A stretch of 64,000 nt of DNA from Thermoclostridium stercorarium subsp. stercorarium DSM 8532 (GTDB lineage Bacteria; Bacillota; Clostridia; DSM-8532): the NCBI RefSeq assembly GCF_000331995.1, contig NC_020134.1:1215465-1279464 (forward strand). Reading direction: 5' to 3'. Positions within the stretch are counted from its first letter, which is position 1. Every line of letters starts with the position of its first letter. This document shows positions 7,981 to 17,479 of this stretch, piece after piece. The notes under the pieces are model-generated. The model made no database searches, was not told where the DNA came from, and saw only the letters and a list, made by a program, of their open reading frames with translations. A program made the translations under genes and the position numbers.

Positions 7981-10905
7981 ATGAAGAAGACGGCAGTATA
8001 TAAGTTTATAGTCTTTCTTGTTTCAGTTGTCTCGGTAATTATTTTGTCTGCCATATTGCTGAAGCAAATGGCCGCAGCGGGGACAAATCTTTCAACCGAT
8101 GAATATAAGTCTCAGCTTGCAGGGATTAATATAAATGGTATTTCCTTCAGCGACTATATAAAAAATTATGACGTTAAAAGGAAACCCGATGCGGAATACA
8201 TAATAGAAGCAAAGGATTATGTCCGGGTCGAAGGTATGGAAGTCCGGAAATTCGCCGATTTTCACGGAATGGACGGTATATCTGTATACACCGGTGAAAA
8301 GGGGTTTATTGAATATGAGGTGGACATAAAGGAAGAAGGTTTTTATAACATCTCCATACTTTATTATCCTGTTGAAGGAAAAAGCGCCGCCATACAGAGG
8401 GCGATATTCATAGACGGTGTATTGCCATACAGGGAGCTCAGCCTTGTGGAGTTCCCGAGAATATTTGTAAATGAACGGGATGAATGGCTAAGGGACAACA
8501 GGGGGAATGACCTGAAACCCAGGCAGGTGGAAGCGCCGCAGTGGATAACGGGTTTTTGCTACGACAGTGAAGGGTATGAGACAAAGGAACTTGCCGTTTA
8601 TTTGGGGAAAGGAATTCATACAATCACTTTGTACTCCCTCAGGGAGCCGATGGTTATCCGGAAAATCATTCTGAGCAACACAGGGGAAGTACTCCCGTAC
8701 GACCTGGTCAAGGAAAAATACGACGCCGGGGGAGCTACCGATACATCGGGACATATGGTCAGAATTGAAGCAGAGCACGCAAACAGGAAATCTTCCCCGA
8801 TGCTGTATCCCACTCAGGACAGATCATCTCCTGCAGTATCCCCCTATGACGCGAAGGAATTGAGAAATAACACGATTGGAAGCAACGGCAACTGGAAAAT
8901 TGTCGGTCAGTGGCTGGAATGGGATTTTGAGGTCCCCGAAAGCGGATATTATTATATAACCTTGCACGCCAGACAGAATTTTGTAAGGGGTATTTACACA
9001 TCAAGGAAAATAATGATTGACGGAAAAGTCCCTTTTGAAGAAATGAGCGATTACGGATTCAAATATTACAGCGGATGGAGATTGATTACGCTGGGTGATG
9101 AGAACGGCGAAAACTTTAAATTCTATCTTGAAAAAGGGAAACACGTGCTCAGAATGGAAGTGGTATTAGGGGATTTTTCCCGCATTGTAAGCAGGGTGGA
9201 AGACATTGTAAAAAATCTTAATGCGATCTATCGAAAGGTTATACGTATTACAGGCGTGGAACCTGACAAGTACAGGGACTATCATATTGAAAAGAATATT
9301 CCGGGAATAGTGGAGGAGCTTAAAAAAGAAAGAAACAGTCTTGCAATTGCGATGGAAGAACTCAGGGCGGTTGCTGGGACGGGAAGCGATCGTGAAGCGG
9401 CGCTGAATACAATGCTTAGACAGCTTGATTATGTAATAGCCGATGTTGAAAGACTGCCCAAAATACTTACTTCATTTAAAATTGACATAAGTGCCCTGGG
9501 AAACTGGATTACGGGCGTGCTTGAGCAACCCCTCGCGCTGGATACAATATATATTCATTCTCCCGATGTTCAAGTGCCAAAACCGAATAATTCGCTGTTG
9601 GCCAGAATTGTCCACACCATCAAATCCCTATTTTATTCCTTCGTGATTGATTATAACGCCATAGGCAATGTGGCCGAAGAAGGGGAAGATGTAAGGACGA
9701 TTACCGTTTGGATCGGTTCGGGACGTGATCAGGCAAATGTTCTTAAATCGCTGATAGATGAGTCATTTACTCCGCAAACGAATATAAATGTAAACCTCGA
9801 ACTGGTGGATATGGGGATGCTTTTGCAGGCTACACTGGCGGGTCAGGGGCCTGACGTGGCAGTGCAGGTTTCCAGTGATATCCCGGTAAATTACGGTATG
9901 AGAAATGCAGTTGTGGATTTGTCCCAATTCCCCGATCTGGAAGAAGTGAAAAGGCAATTTCGGGAAAGCGCAATGGTTCCGTATGAATTTGACGGGCACG
10001 TTTTTGCCCTTCCTGAAACCGAAACCTGTCTTATGATGTTTTACAGGAAGGATATATTGGATGAACTCGGGCTTGAAGTGCCGGTAACGTGGGATGAAAT
10101 GAAGGCGGCCCTTTCGGTGCTGAGCAAAAATCAGATGGATGTCGGAATGCTGCCGTCCGAACAGGTTTTCGCAATGCTTTTGTACCAGAGCGGCGGTCAG
10201 TATTACAACGAAAATTCCACCGCTTCGGTTCTGAACAGTGATACTGCCGTAAGGGCCTTTAAAGGGTACTGTAAATTCTACACTGATTACAGGCTGGACA
10301 GGGAAACCCCAGTGGATCAGCGTTTCAGAACCGGAGAGGCGCCGATTGTGATTGCCGACTATACGCTGTATAACCAGCTTCAGGTGTCGGCACCCGATAT
10401 CAAGGGATTATGGGGATTTACGATGGTTCCCGGCACGGTCAGGGAGGACGGTACGGTGGATCATTCCGTACCAAGTGCCGGATCGGCGGTTATTATGATG
10501 AGCCGGGCAAAGGATAAGGAAGCGGCATGGGAGTTTATGAAATGGTGGGTTTCTGCAGAAACTCAAATTCGTTACGGCCGGGAAATGGAAGCATTGATGG
10601 GCGCTGCGGCAAGGCATCCCACCGCAAATATTGAAGCTTTCGAAAGCCTTCCGTGGCCTACCGAGGATTATGATGCCTTGAAAAGCCAGTTCGAATGGCT
10701 GAAAGGAATACCTCAGGTGCCGGGAAGCTATTACACCTGGAGAAATGTAAATAACGCTTTTTACAGAGTGGTTATAGCAGAGGACAAAAACAAGATGCAG
10801 CCGAGGGAAGCACTGACCGAATATGTAAGGTACGTAAATGACGAAATAACCTTCAAGAGAAAAGAATTTGGTCTGCCGACCGACGATGACCTGAAAAAGA
10901 AATAG
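7981..10905 (+). CDS. Membrane-anchored giant solute-binding protein with N-terminal carbohydrate-binding-like domains
   Basis: Predicted extracellular binding protein of 974 residues, about twice the normal size. Residues 8-30 form one hydrophobic anchor with no lipobox cysteine, so it is tethered by a helix. Two beta-sandwich, CBM6/35-like domains follow (about 68-245, with YIIEAKDYVRVEG; about 255-410, with MVRIEAEHAN and WLEWDFEVPESGYYYITL). Residues about 410-560 are helical. From about 600 the family 1 binding-protein fold begins (TITVWIGSGRDQANVLKSLI) and runs almost to the end. Start ATG 7981 follows AAGAGGG; an in-frame TTG at 7900 overlaps the promoter and is rejected. It is the first gene of the operon, with its permeases directly after. 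It may hold polymer chains close to the transporter; that is inference. Confidence 0.85.
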   Translation: MKKTAVYKFIVFLVSVVSVIILSAILLKQMAAAGTNLSTDEYKSQLAGININGISFSDYIKNYDVKRKPDAEYIIEAKDYVRVEGMEVRKFADFHGMDGISVYTGEKGFIEYEVDIKEEGFYNISILYYPVEGKSAAIQRAIFIDGVLPYRELSLVEFPRIFVNERDEWLRDNRGNDLKPRQVEAPQWITGFCYDSEGYETKELAVYLGKGIHTITLYSLREPMVIRKIILSNTGEVLPYDLVKEKYDAGGATDTSGHMVRIEAEHANRKSSPMLYPTQDRSSPAVSPYDAKELRNNTIGSNGNWKIVGQWLEWDFEVPESGYYYITLHARQNFVRGIYTSRKIMIDGKVPFEEMSDYGFKYYSGWRLITLGDENGENFKFYLEKGKHVLRMEVVLGDFSRIVSRVEDIVKNLNAIYRKVIRITGVEPDKYRDYHIEKNIPGIVEELKKERNSLAIAMEELRAVAGTGSDREAALNTMLRQLDYVIADVERLPKILTSFKIDISALGNWITGVLEQPLALDTIYIHSPDVQVPKPNNSLLARIVHTIKSLFYSFVIDYNAIGNVAEEGEDVRTITVWIGSGRDQANVLKSLIDESFTPQTNINVNLELVDMGMLLQATLAGQGPDVAVQVSSDIPVNYGMRNAVVDLSQFPDLEEVKRQFRESAMVPYEFDGHVFALPETETCLMMFYRKDILDELGLEVPVTWDEMKAALSVLSKNQMDVGMLPSEQVFAMLLYQSGGQYYNENSTASVLNSDTAVRAFKGYCKFYTDYRLDRETPVDQRFRTGEAPIVIADYTLYNQLQVSAPDIKGLWGFTMVPGTVREDGTVDHSVPSAGSAVIMMSRAKDKEAAWEFMKWWVSAETQIRYGREMEALMGAAARHPTANIEAFESLPWPTEDYDALKSQFEWLKGIPQVPGSYYTWRNVNNAFYRVVIAEDKNKMQPREALTEYVRYVNDEITFKRKEFGLPTDDDLKKK

Positions 10906-10915
10906 GGTGAAAATA

Positions 10916-11884
10916 ATGAAAACAGGCATAAGTACCGGTAAATCGGCGAAAGTGTCTTTGAACGGTGCGGCTGAGGCCAGAGTTTCGGCTGAATGGTCGC
11001 TGATTAACAGAATTAAAAAGCATAAGGCATCCTATGTTTTGGTGGCTCCGTATTTTATCCTTTTCTTTACTTTCACGGTATTGCCCGTTATTATGTCCAT
11101 GGCTTTGAGCTTTACCAACTTCAATGTTCTTGAGCCGCCGAAATTTATAGGCTGGGGCAATTACATAAGGTTGTTTCTGAATGACGACATATTCAGGATT
11201 GCAATAAAAAACACGCTGATATTTGCGGTTGTAACAGGCCCGATAAGCTATATGATGTGTCTTCTTTTCGCATGGATTATTAATGAATTCAAAGGGAAAC
11301 TGCGGGCTTTCATAACCCTGATTTTTTACGCACCGTCCATTTCAGGAAATGCCTATGTGGTATGGAATCTGATACTCAGGGGTGACAAATACGGAATTTT
11401 AAACGGAATACTGTTGCGCCTTGATTTGATTGATCAGGAAAAAATCTGGATGAAGACCGAAAAATATGTCCTGATGTTTCTTATTATCGTACAGTTATGG
11501 CTGAGCCTCGGAACAGGATTTTTAACATTTATTGCAGGACTTCAAACAATTGACAGGACATTGTATGAAGCGGCGGCAATAGACGGAATAAAAAACCGGT
11601 GGCAGGAACTTTGGTATGTAACACTTCCCTCGATGAGGCCACAGCTGCTTTTTGGGGCTGTGATGCAGATTACTCAGTCTTTTGCCGTTGCGGATATATC
11701 GATTAATCTGGCGGGAAATCCCAGCGTAAATTATGCCGGTGCCACGATAGTAACCCACCTTATGGACTATGGTTCAATTAGGTACGAGATGGGTTATGCA
11801 TCGGCCATAGCCAATGTTTTGTTCATTCTCATGGTTGGTTCGAACAAAGTGGTCCAGAGAATGATAAGGAAGGTAGGAACATGA
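10916..11884 (+). CDS. Carbohydrate ABC transporter permease (MalF/UgpA type)
   Basis: Six-helix permease, 322 residues, EAA loop YEAAAIDGIKNRWQELWYVT. A 45-residue polar N-terminal stretch precedes the first helix (YVLVAPYFILFFTFTVLPVI). ATG 10916 is preferred, with AGGGTG six bases upstream; a GTG at 10907 would add three residues. It pairs with the next gene, two bases downstream. Both differ clearly from the cassette A and B permeases, so this is a second transporter type in the locus. Its binding protein should be the giant protein at 7981. Confidence 0.92.
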   Translation: MKTGISTGKSAKVSLNGAAEARVSAEWSLINRIKKHKASYVLVAPYFILFFTFTVLPVIMSMALSFTNFNVLEPPKFIGWGNYIRLFLNDDIFRIAIKNTLIFAVVTGPISYMMCLLFAWIINEFKGKLRAFITLIFYAPSISGNAYVVWNLILRGDKYGILNGILLRLDLIDQEKIWMKTEKYVLMFLIIVQLWLSLGTGFLTFIAGLQTIDRTLYEAAAIDGIKNRWQELWYVTLPSMRPQLLFGAVMQITQSFAVADISINLAGNPSVNYAGATIVTHLMDYGSIRYEMGYASAIANVLFILMVGSNKVVQRMIRKVGT

Positions 11885-11885
11885 C

Positions 11886-12779
11886 ATGATAAGGGCTTAT
11901 GGCGATAAAAAAACGCACAAAAAAATACTTAAGAGCCGTGTAGCCCTGAACCGATCGATGGCGGGAAACGTAACCCTGTTTATATTCATGGGGATATGCG
12001 GTATGTTCATGGCCATACCTCTGGTTTTTGTTGTGAGCAACGCGTTCAAACCTTTGGACGAACTGTTCAGGTATCCACCCAGATTGTTTCCGAGGCATCC
12101 AAGCCTTGATAACTTTGCTGACCTTAAGGTACTTATGGCAAACTCATGGGTGCCTTTCAGCAGATATATACTGAACACGGTAATAATCACGGGCGGAGGA
12201 ACCCTTGGACATGTAATATTTGCATCGATGGCTGCTTATCCGCTGGCTAAGCATGATTTCCCGGGCAGAAATCTGCTGTTCAATATAGTTGTACTGTCGC
12301 TTATGTTTACCTGGCAGGTGACGCAGGTGCCAAACTACCTGATTATCTCGAAACTCGGCATCAACAACACTTATTGGGCTGTTATTCTGCCTGCGTTTTC
12401 ATACGGACTCGGATTATATCTGATGAAACAGTTTATGGAACAAATCCCCGATTCAATAATAGAGTCGGCAAGGCTTGACGGGGCGGGCGAGTACAGAATT
12501 TACTGGTCGATAATAATGCCGAATGTAAAGCCCGCATGGCTTACACTGGCGGTATTGCAGTTCCAGACCATGTGGGGAAACACGGGGAGCCAGTTTCTGC
12601 GGGATGAACAGCTAAAACCGCTGCAGTACGCGTTACTGCAGATTGTAAACAGCGGCCCTGCAAGGCAGGGAGCTGCTGCAGTGGTTACGTTGATTATTGC
12701 CGCGATACCTATTACGTTTTTTATCATATGCCAGAGCAGCATAATTGAAACCATGACCACATCGGGAATGAAGGAATAG
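11886..12779 (+). CDS. Carbohydrate ABC transporter permease (MalG type)
   Basis: Partner permease, 297 residues with six predicted helices. The EAA loop is ESARLDGAGEYRIYWSIIMP. The start codon lies one base after the previous stop and follows AGGTAGGA. The QFLRDEQLKPLQYALLQIV segment is typical of the long periplasmic loop of MalG-like proteins. It is followed six bases later by the NHL-repeat gene, so it is clearly in the same operon. Confidence 0.92.
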   Translation: MIRAYGDKKTHKKILKSRVALNRSMAGNVTLFIFMGICGMFMAIPLVFVVSNAFKPLDELFRYPPRLFPRHPSLDNFADLKVLMANSWVPFSRYILNTVIITGGGTLGHVIFASMAAYPLAKHDFPGRNLLFNIVVLSLMFTWQVTQVPNYLIISKLGINNTYWAVILPAFSYGLGLYLMKQFMEQIPDSIIESARLDGAGEYRIYWSIIMPNVKPAWLTLAVLQFQTMWGNTGSQFLRDEQLKPLQYALLQIVNSGPARQGAAAVVTLIIAAIPITFFIICQSSIIETMTTSGMKE

Positions 12780-12785
12780 GGAAAG

Positions 12786-14264
12786 ATGATGAGAAAAATT
12801 TGGGTGATTACGGCCATCATTTTAATAACGGTGTCGGAATGCGTTCCTGCGTTGGCTGTTTCAAGTGTTCCTTACCATACTTATAACTATGATTACTGGG
12901 GCTATATATACTATACCCCGGCAGCGTACATACCCGCAGGGAACGTTTCCGGAACAGGTGCGGGAAGCGGTCCGTTTAATAATCCGCAGGACATATTCGT
13001 GGCTGATGACCGGAGGATTTATGTCGCCGATACCGGCAACAACCGCATAGTGGTACTGAATGAGAGAATGAAGCTGGAGCGTATTATTGACAGTTTTGAA
13101 AACAGCGGGAAAACCGATGCCTTCAATGCTCCCCACGGTATATTCGTCACTTCCGACAACAAATTGTATATAGCCGATACCAACAATTTCCGGATAGTAG
13201 TACTTAATGAGGACGGAACTTTAAACAGAATAATCAGTAATCCCACTTCCGAAGTTCTGCCTGAAGACTTTGTTTTTGCGCCCCTTAAGGTTGTCACGGA
13301 CTATGCTGAAAGGGTGTATGTTGTCGCTAAGAATATGTTTCAGGGGATTATGGCTTTTGACGAAAACGGTAACTTCACAGGATTTATCGGTACCATAAAA
13401 GTTACGATAAGCACCTATGAAAAAATATGGAGAAGATTTTCCACCAAAAAACAGAGGGAAAAACAAATCCAGTTTATCCCGACTGAATTTACGGGTCTGG
13501 ACATTGATGATGACGGGTTTGTGTATGCTACGAATATCGATGCCGACGGGAAACAGTCGGTAAGAAAGCTTAACCCGAAAGGCCAGGATGTCATTAAGAA
13601 GAGCACGCGAAATGTAACCGGCGAAATACCTTTAAGCGGGGACATGTACTGGAGACTTTCAGGCGATTATTCAGGCGCTTCGAGAATTGTGGACGTGGTA
13701 TACCGTGGGTCCGGGATTTATTCAATTCTGGATTTTACGAGAGGACGAATATTTACCTATGATGATGAGGGAAACCTGTTGTATATTTTCGGAGGCAGGG
13801 GAAGCCAGGAAGGCACTTTTAAGAATCCTGTGGCGATAGAAGCTGACGGAGACAGGATTTTGGTATTGGATTCCTACCGCGGCGAGATTATGACCTTTGT
13901 GGAAACAAGGTACGGTAATCTCATTAACGAAGCGGTAAAACTGAGATATGACGGAGACGAAGCTTCGGCGGTGGAACTGTGGAAACAGGTATTGGAACTT
14001 GACTCAAACTATGAACTGGCATATGTAGGGATCGGAAAATCATACCTTGCGGCAGGGGAAAACAAAAAGGCAATGGAGTATTTCAGGCTGGGAATGGACA
14101 GGGAATATTATTCCATTGCCTATAAAAGGTACAGGGATGATATTCTCGAGGACAATCTTGGTTATATATTTACGGGTATAGTGGTTTTGGTACTCGCAAG
14201 GTTTGTTTTCTCGCTGGTGAGGAAAATCAAGGCTGCTAACGGCAGAAAGAGGGCTGTAACATGA
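12786..14264 (+). CDS. Exported NHL-repeat and TPR protein with C-terminal membrane anchor
   Basis: Protein of 492 residues with a signal peptide (hydrophobic residues 6-18, cleavage near ALA at about 25). Several NHL beta-propeller blades follow: NPQDIFVADDRRIYVADTGNNRI, APHGIFVTSDNKLYIADTNN, then KNPVAIEADGDRILVLDSYR. Residues about 385-445 form one or two TPR helix pairs (AVELWKQVLELDSNYELAYV). A membrane helix near 457-475 is followed by a basic tail. It is thus an extracytoplasmic propeller held by its C-terminus. It overlaps the Yip1 gene by 4 bp, so coupling to the Yip1/DUF5696 pair is likely. No enzymatic motif is seen. A scaffold or sensor role near the transporter is a guess. Confidence 0.8.
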   Translation: MMRKIWVITAIILITVSECVPALAVSSVPYHTYNYDYWGYIYYTPAAYIPAGNVSGTGAGSGPFNNPQDIFVADDRRIYVADTGNNRIVVLNERMKLERIIDSFENSGKTDAFNAPHGIFVTSDNKLYIADTNNFRIVVLNEDGTLNRIISNPTSEVLPEDFVFAPLKVVTDYAERVYVVAKNMFQGIMAFDENGNFTGFIGTIKVTISTYEKIWRRFSTKKQREKQIQFIPTEFTGLDIDDDGFVYATNIDADGKQSVRKLNPKGQDVIKKSTRNVTGEIPLSGDMYWRLSGDYSGASRIVDVVYRGSGIYSILDFTRGRIFTYDDEGNLLYIFGGRGSQEGTFKNPVAIEADGDRILVLDSYRGEIMTFVETRYGNLINEAVKLRYDGDEASAVELWKQVLELDSNYELAYVGIGKSYLAAGENKKAMEYFRLGMDREYYSIAYKRYRDDILEDNLGYIFTGIVVLVLARFVFSLVRKIKAANGRKRAVT

Positions 14265-14884
14265 TAAACAGGGAAAAGCTGATGTATCCGTTTTATTGCA
14301 TGTTCCATCCGTTTGACGGTTTTTATGAAATAAGGCACCGGGATAAGGGAAGCGTGCCGGTTGCATTGCTGCTGGTGTTCCTGTTCGGGCTGTCATATTC
14401 GCTGAACAGACGGTACGCGGGGTTTGTGGTGAATTATATAAATCCCCGCACCGTTGACAGCCGGAGGGAAGTTTTGGGCATATTTTTCGCAGTGCTTCTT
14501 CTGGCCTGTTCCAACTGGTCGATAACCAGCCTGATGGAAGGCGAGGGAAGGTTTAAGGATATTATTATAGTTTTGGGGTATTCCATGCTTCCTATGGTTC
14601 TTACGTTTGTACCTGCCACGGTTATTTCGTGGTTTGTGGCCCAGAATGAAGAAGGACTGTACTACCTGTTAATAAACGTTTCGGTGATATTCACCGTAAT
14701 ACTTGCAATAATCGGCATTATGACAATACATAACTATTCTTTCGGAAAGACGGTGATAACACTTATTCTCAGCTTTATTGCGCTGCTGATTATAATTTTC
14801 ATCATATTACTGCTGCTGTATCTGCTTCAGCAGGTTTACACATTCTTATACAGCCTGTATACCGAAATAATTCTGAAATTGTAG
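14261..14884 (+). CDS. Yip1-family polytopic membrane protein, cassette B
   Basis: Membrane protein of 207 residues with about five hydrophobic segments, complete copy of the truncated gene at the left edge. The shared N-terminal motif is F.HPFDGFYEIR, then a TM segment ending in GFVVNYI. ATG 14261 overlaps the stop of the NHL gene by 4 bp. The DUF5696 gene begins within ten bases of its stop. The invariant pairing of a Yip1 protein directly before a DUF5696 protein, seen twice here, suggests that they act together at the membrane. The function is unknown. Confidence 0.78.
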   Translation: MINREKLMYPFYCMFHPFDGFYEIRHRDKGSVPVALLLVFLFGLSYSLNRRYAGFVVNYINPRTVDSRREVLGIFFAVLLLACSNWSITSLMEGEGRFKDIIIVLGYSMLPMVLTFVPATVISWFVAQNEEGLYYLLINVSVIFTVILAIIGIMTIHNYSFGKTVITLILSFIALLIIIFIILLLLYLLQQVYTFLYSLYTEIILKL

Positions 14885-14893
14885 GTGGGCGTA

Positions 14894-17479
14894 ATGAAAA
14901 ACAGAAAAGGCAAGATATATCTTATACCAATATTGGCGGTTTTAGTCGCGATGTCGGGATATATGGCTTACATTTGCATACACTATTTCTTTTACGACGA
15001 GTACAAAGAATGCCTGGCTGACTATGCTTACGAAGAGGGAAAGGAGTTTAAGCCTCTGGAAGACAGGAATCCCTCAGTAGACGGCATGGTTCTGGTTGCC
15101 GAAACCGAATTTCTGAAACTTTATACCGACACTGAAACTACCGAGATTGCCGTATATGACAAGAGAAACGGGGAGATTGTCTATTCCAACCCTCCCGACC
15201 GCGAGGAAGATCAGATCGCCAGCCAGAGGAACAAAACGGCTTTGAATTCCCAGCTGGTTGTAACGTACTACGACAGCACGATGACACGGGCTACGATGTA
15301 TAATTATGACTACAGCGTGGAAAGAGGGCAGTTTGAGATAGAGTCGCTCGAAAATGGTATCAGGTACATATATTTGCTTGGAAACATGGAAAGTCCGACG
15401 GGGATCGTGCCGCCGTATATAAGCGAAGAAAGGCTTGAAGAAAAAGTGCTCAGCAAGCTCAGCGATTCCGATGCAAGAACAGTCAGAAGCAGTTACAGAA
15501 AATCTGAGACCCTTGAAGGGTTTATGGAGCTTACACCGGGGACGAAGAGCAGCAAAGTGGGGCTGCAAAAGCTGAATAAGCTTTTCGAGCAGGCAGGGTA
15601 CACCAGGGATGATTTCTATTACGACGCCGAAACGGCGTCTGCAGGCGATTTCCAGGAACCGACCACGTTTACGATTCCGCTGGAATACCGGCTGATAGGG
15701 GATAAGCTGCAGGTCTCAATTCCCGCAGGCCGGATTAAGGAAACGGGAAAAGGTAAAATTGAGAGAATAGACCTTCTGTGTTTTTTCGGAGCGGCTGGAA
15801 CGAATGAAAAAGGATATATTCTTGTACCAAACGGCTCGGGCTCGCTTATTTACTTCAACAACGGGAAGAAAACCGAGAGATATATGCAGTATGTTTACGG
15901 TGTGGATGAAACCGCGCAGTCATATACCGTTGTTGAAGACACCGTAAATGCTATGATGCCTGTTTTCGGTATCAAAAGAGAAAACAGCGCAATATTTGCC
16001 GAAATCACCGGCGGGGACACGATGGCGGCGATAGTTGCCGATGTCTCGGGCAATATTAACAGTTATAACTACGTATATCCGTCTTTTCTGCTGAGAGGAT
16101 CGGAAAAAGTTTCGGTATTTGGGGTAACGGGGGTGTCGGCCGATTTGCCCACCCTTGAAAAAGATATATATGACATTAATTATACCGTCACATACGCTTT
16201 TCTTGAACGGGAAAACGCCAGTTACTCGGGAATGGCGAACTATTACCGCAATGAACTTGTTAACAGGGGAGTTTTGAGAAAAAAAGATGAAAAGCAGGAT
16301 TCCATTCCCTTTTACCTGGATATAGTCGGAGGAGTTAAGCTTCAGAAAAGCTTTCTTGGGGTTCCCTACATGGGAGTATACCCGATGACTACTTTTGAAG
16401 AGGCAGGGATAATAATCGATGAATTGGCGGAGAGAGACATTACCAATCTCAGAGTGAATTACCTTGGATGGTTTAACGGCGGTTATTATCACGATGTGCC
16501 CGGAAGGGTAAAAGTTGAAAAAATATTGGGCGGTAAAAGAGAACTGGAGAAACTAAACCGAAAGCTTGCCGGAATGGGCTCGAAACTTTTCGGCGACGTG
16601 GCGTTTCAGAAAGTTTCCTTTGAAGCTGACAATTATAACTGGAGGCTGGAAAGTTCGCAATACTATGTGGGGTTTGTGGTTTCCCTCGGGCGGGTTAATC
16701 CCGCCACATTGAGGCAAACCGGGGGTCTCGGTTATCCGGAGACCAACTACAATATAGCTTCTCCGAAATTTCTTGTGCGCCATGTAGAAAAGTTCAGATC
16801 GGGGATTGAAGAAGTAAATATATCGGGTATTTCGCTGAGGGATTTGGGCAGCACAGTGGCATCCGACAAAAGAAGGAGAAATCCGATTAACAGGCAGGAA
16901 GCAAAACAGATTGTTATGGAACAGTTAAGGAAGCTGTCGGGCGCAAAGGAAAATATAATGATAAGGGCGGCAAATTCTTACGCGTGGGCCTATGCCACCG
17001 ATATTGAGGACGTTCCGTCGAATCATAACGGTTTTTTTATAGTGGATGAGGAAATTCCCTTTTACCAGATGGTGATACACGGCTGTATCGATTATGCAGG
17101 AAGTGCAATAAATTTAAGCGACAGCTATGACAAACAGGATATAATACTTCGGCTTATAGAATTCGGTTTATACCCGCGTTTTACACTGTCGTATAAAAAT
17201 TCAAGCGAAATAAAGTATTCCGGGTTAAACAGCCTTTATTCCACTTTTTATAAAACATGGCTTGAAGATGCGGCAGATATATATCACAGGGTCAATGAAA
17301 TATTGAAGCGTACAACAGGCAGCCACATTATCGAGCACAAAGTCCTTGAACAGGGCGTCAAAAGGATCACATATGACAATGGTGTGGCGATTTATGTAAA
17401 TACAAACAATGAGGATGCAATCGCGGATAATATGACGGTTCCGGCCAGGGGATATGCCATTAAGGAGGTCGGGGGATGA
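14894..17479 (+). CDS. DUF5696-type membrane-anchored protein, cassette B
   Basis: Product of 861 residues, paralogue of the protein at 589 and about 110 residues longer. A signal anchor (about residues 7-27, YLIPILAVLVAMSGYMAYI) precedes an extracytoplasmic body. Shared blocks include GYILVPNGSGSLIYFN, MQYVYGVDE, then a barrel-like middle (PFYLDIVGGVKL, ITNLRVNYLGWFNGG) and the C-terminal RITYDNGVAIYVNTN. ATG 14894 follows AGGTGGG; a GTG at 14885 is possible. Its stop overlaps the next permease start by 4 bp. The overall plan (beta sandwich, barrel, small beta domain) recalls large glycosidases. Which acidic residues might be catalytic cannot be stated. Confidence 0.72.
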   Translation: MKNRKGKIYLIPILAVLVAMSGYMAYICIHYFFYDEYKECLADYAYEEGKEFKPLEDRNPSVDGMVLVAETEFLKLYTDTETTEIAVYDKRNGEIVYSNPPDREEDQIASQRNKTALNSQLVVTYYDSTMTRATMYNYDYSVERGQFEIESLENGIRYIYLLGNMESPTGIVPPYISEERLEEKVLSKLSDSDARTVRSSYRKSETLEGFMELTPGTKSSKVGLQKLNKLFEQAGYTRDDFYYDAETASAGDFQEPTTFTIPLEYRLIGDKLQVSIPAGRIKETGKGKIERIDLLCFFGAAGTNEKGYILVPNGSGSLIYFNNGKKTERYMQYVYGVDETAQSYTVVEDTVNAMMPVFGIKRENSAIFAEITGGDTMAAIVADVSGNINSYNYVYPSFLLRGSEKVSVFGVTGVSADLPTLEKDIYDINYTVTYAFLERENASYSGMANYYRNELVNRGVLRKKDEKQDSIPFYLDIVGGVKLQKSFLGVPYMGVYPMTTFEEAGIIIDELAERDITNLRVNYLGWFNGGYYHDVPGRVKVEKILGGKRELEKLNRKLAGMGSKLFGDVAFQKVSFEADNYNWRLESSQYYVGFVVSLGRVNPATLRQTGGLGYPETNYNIASPKFLVRHVEKFRSGIEEVNISGISLRDLGSTVASDKRRRNPINRQEAKQIVMEQLRKLSGAKENIMIRAANSYAWAYATDIEDVPSNHNGFFIVDEEIPFYQMVIHGCIDYAGSAINLSDSYDKQDIILRLIEFGLYPRFTLSYKNSSEIKYSGLNSLYSTFYKTWLEDAADIYHRVNEILKRTTGSHIIEHKVLEQGVKRITYDNGVAIYVNTNNEDAIADNMTVPARGYAIKEVGG

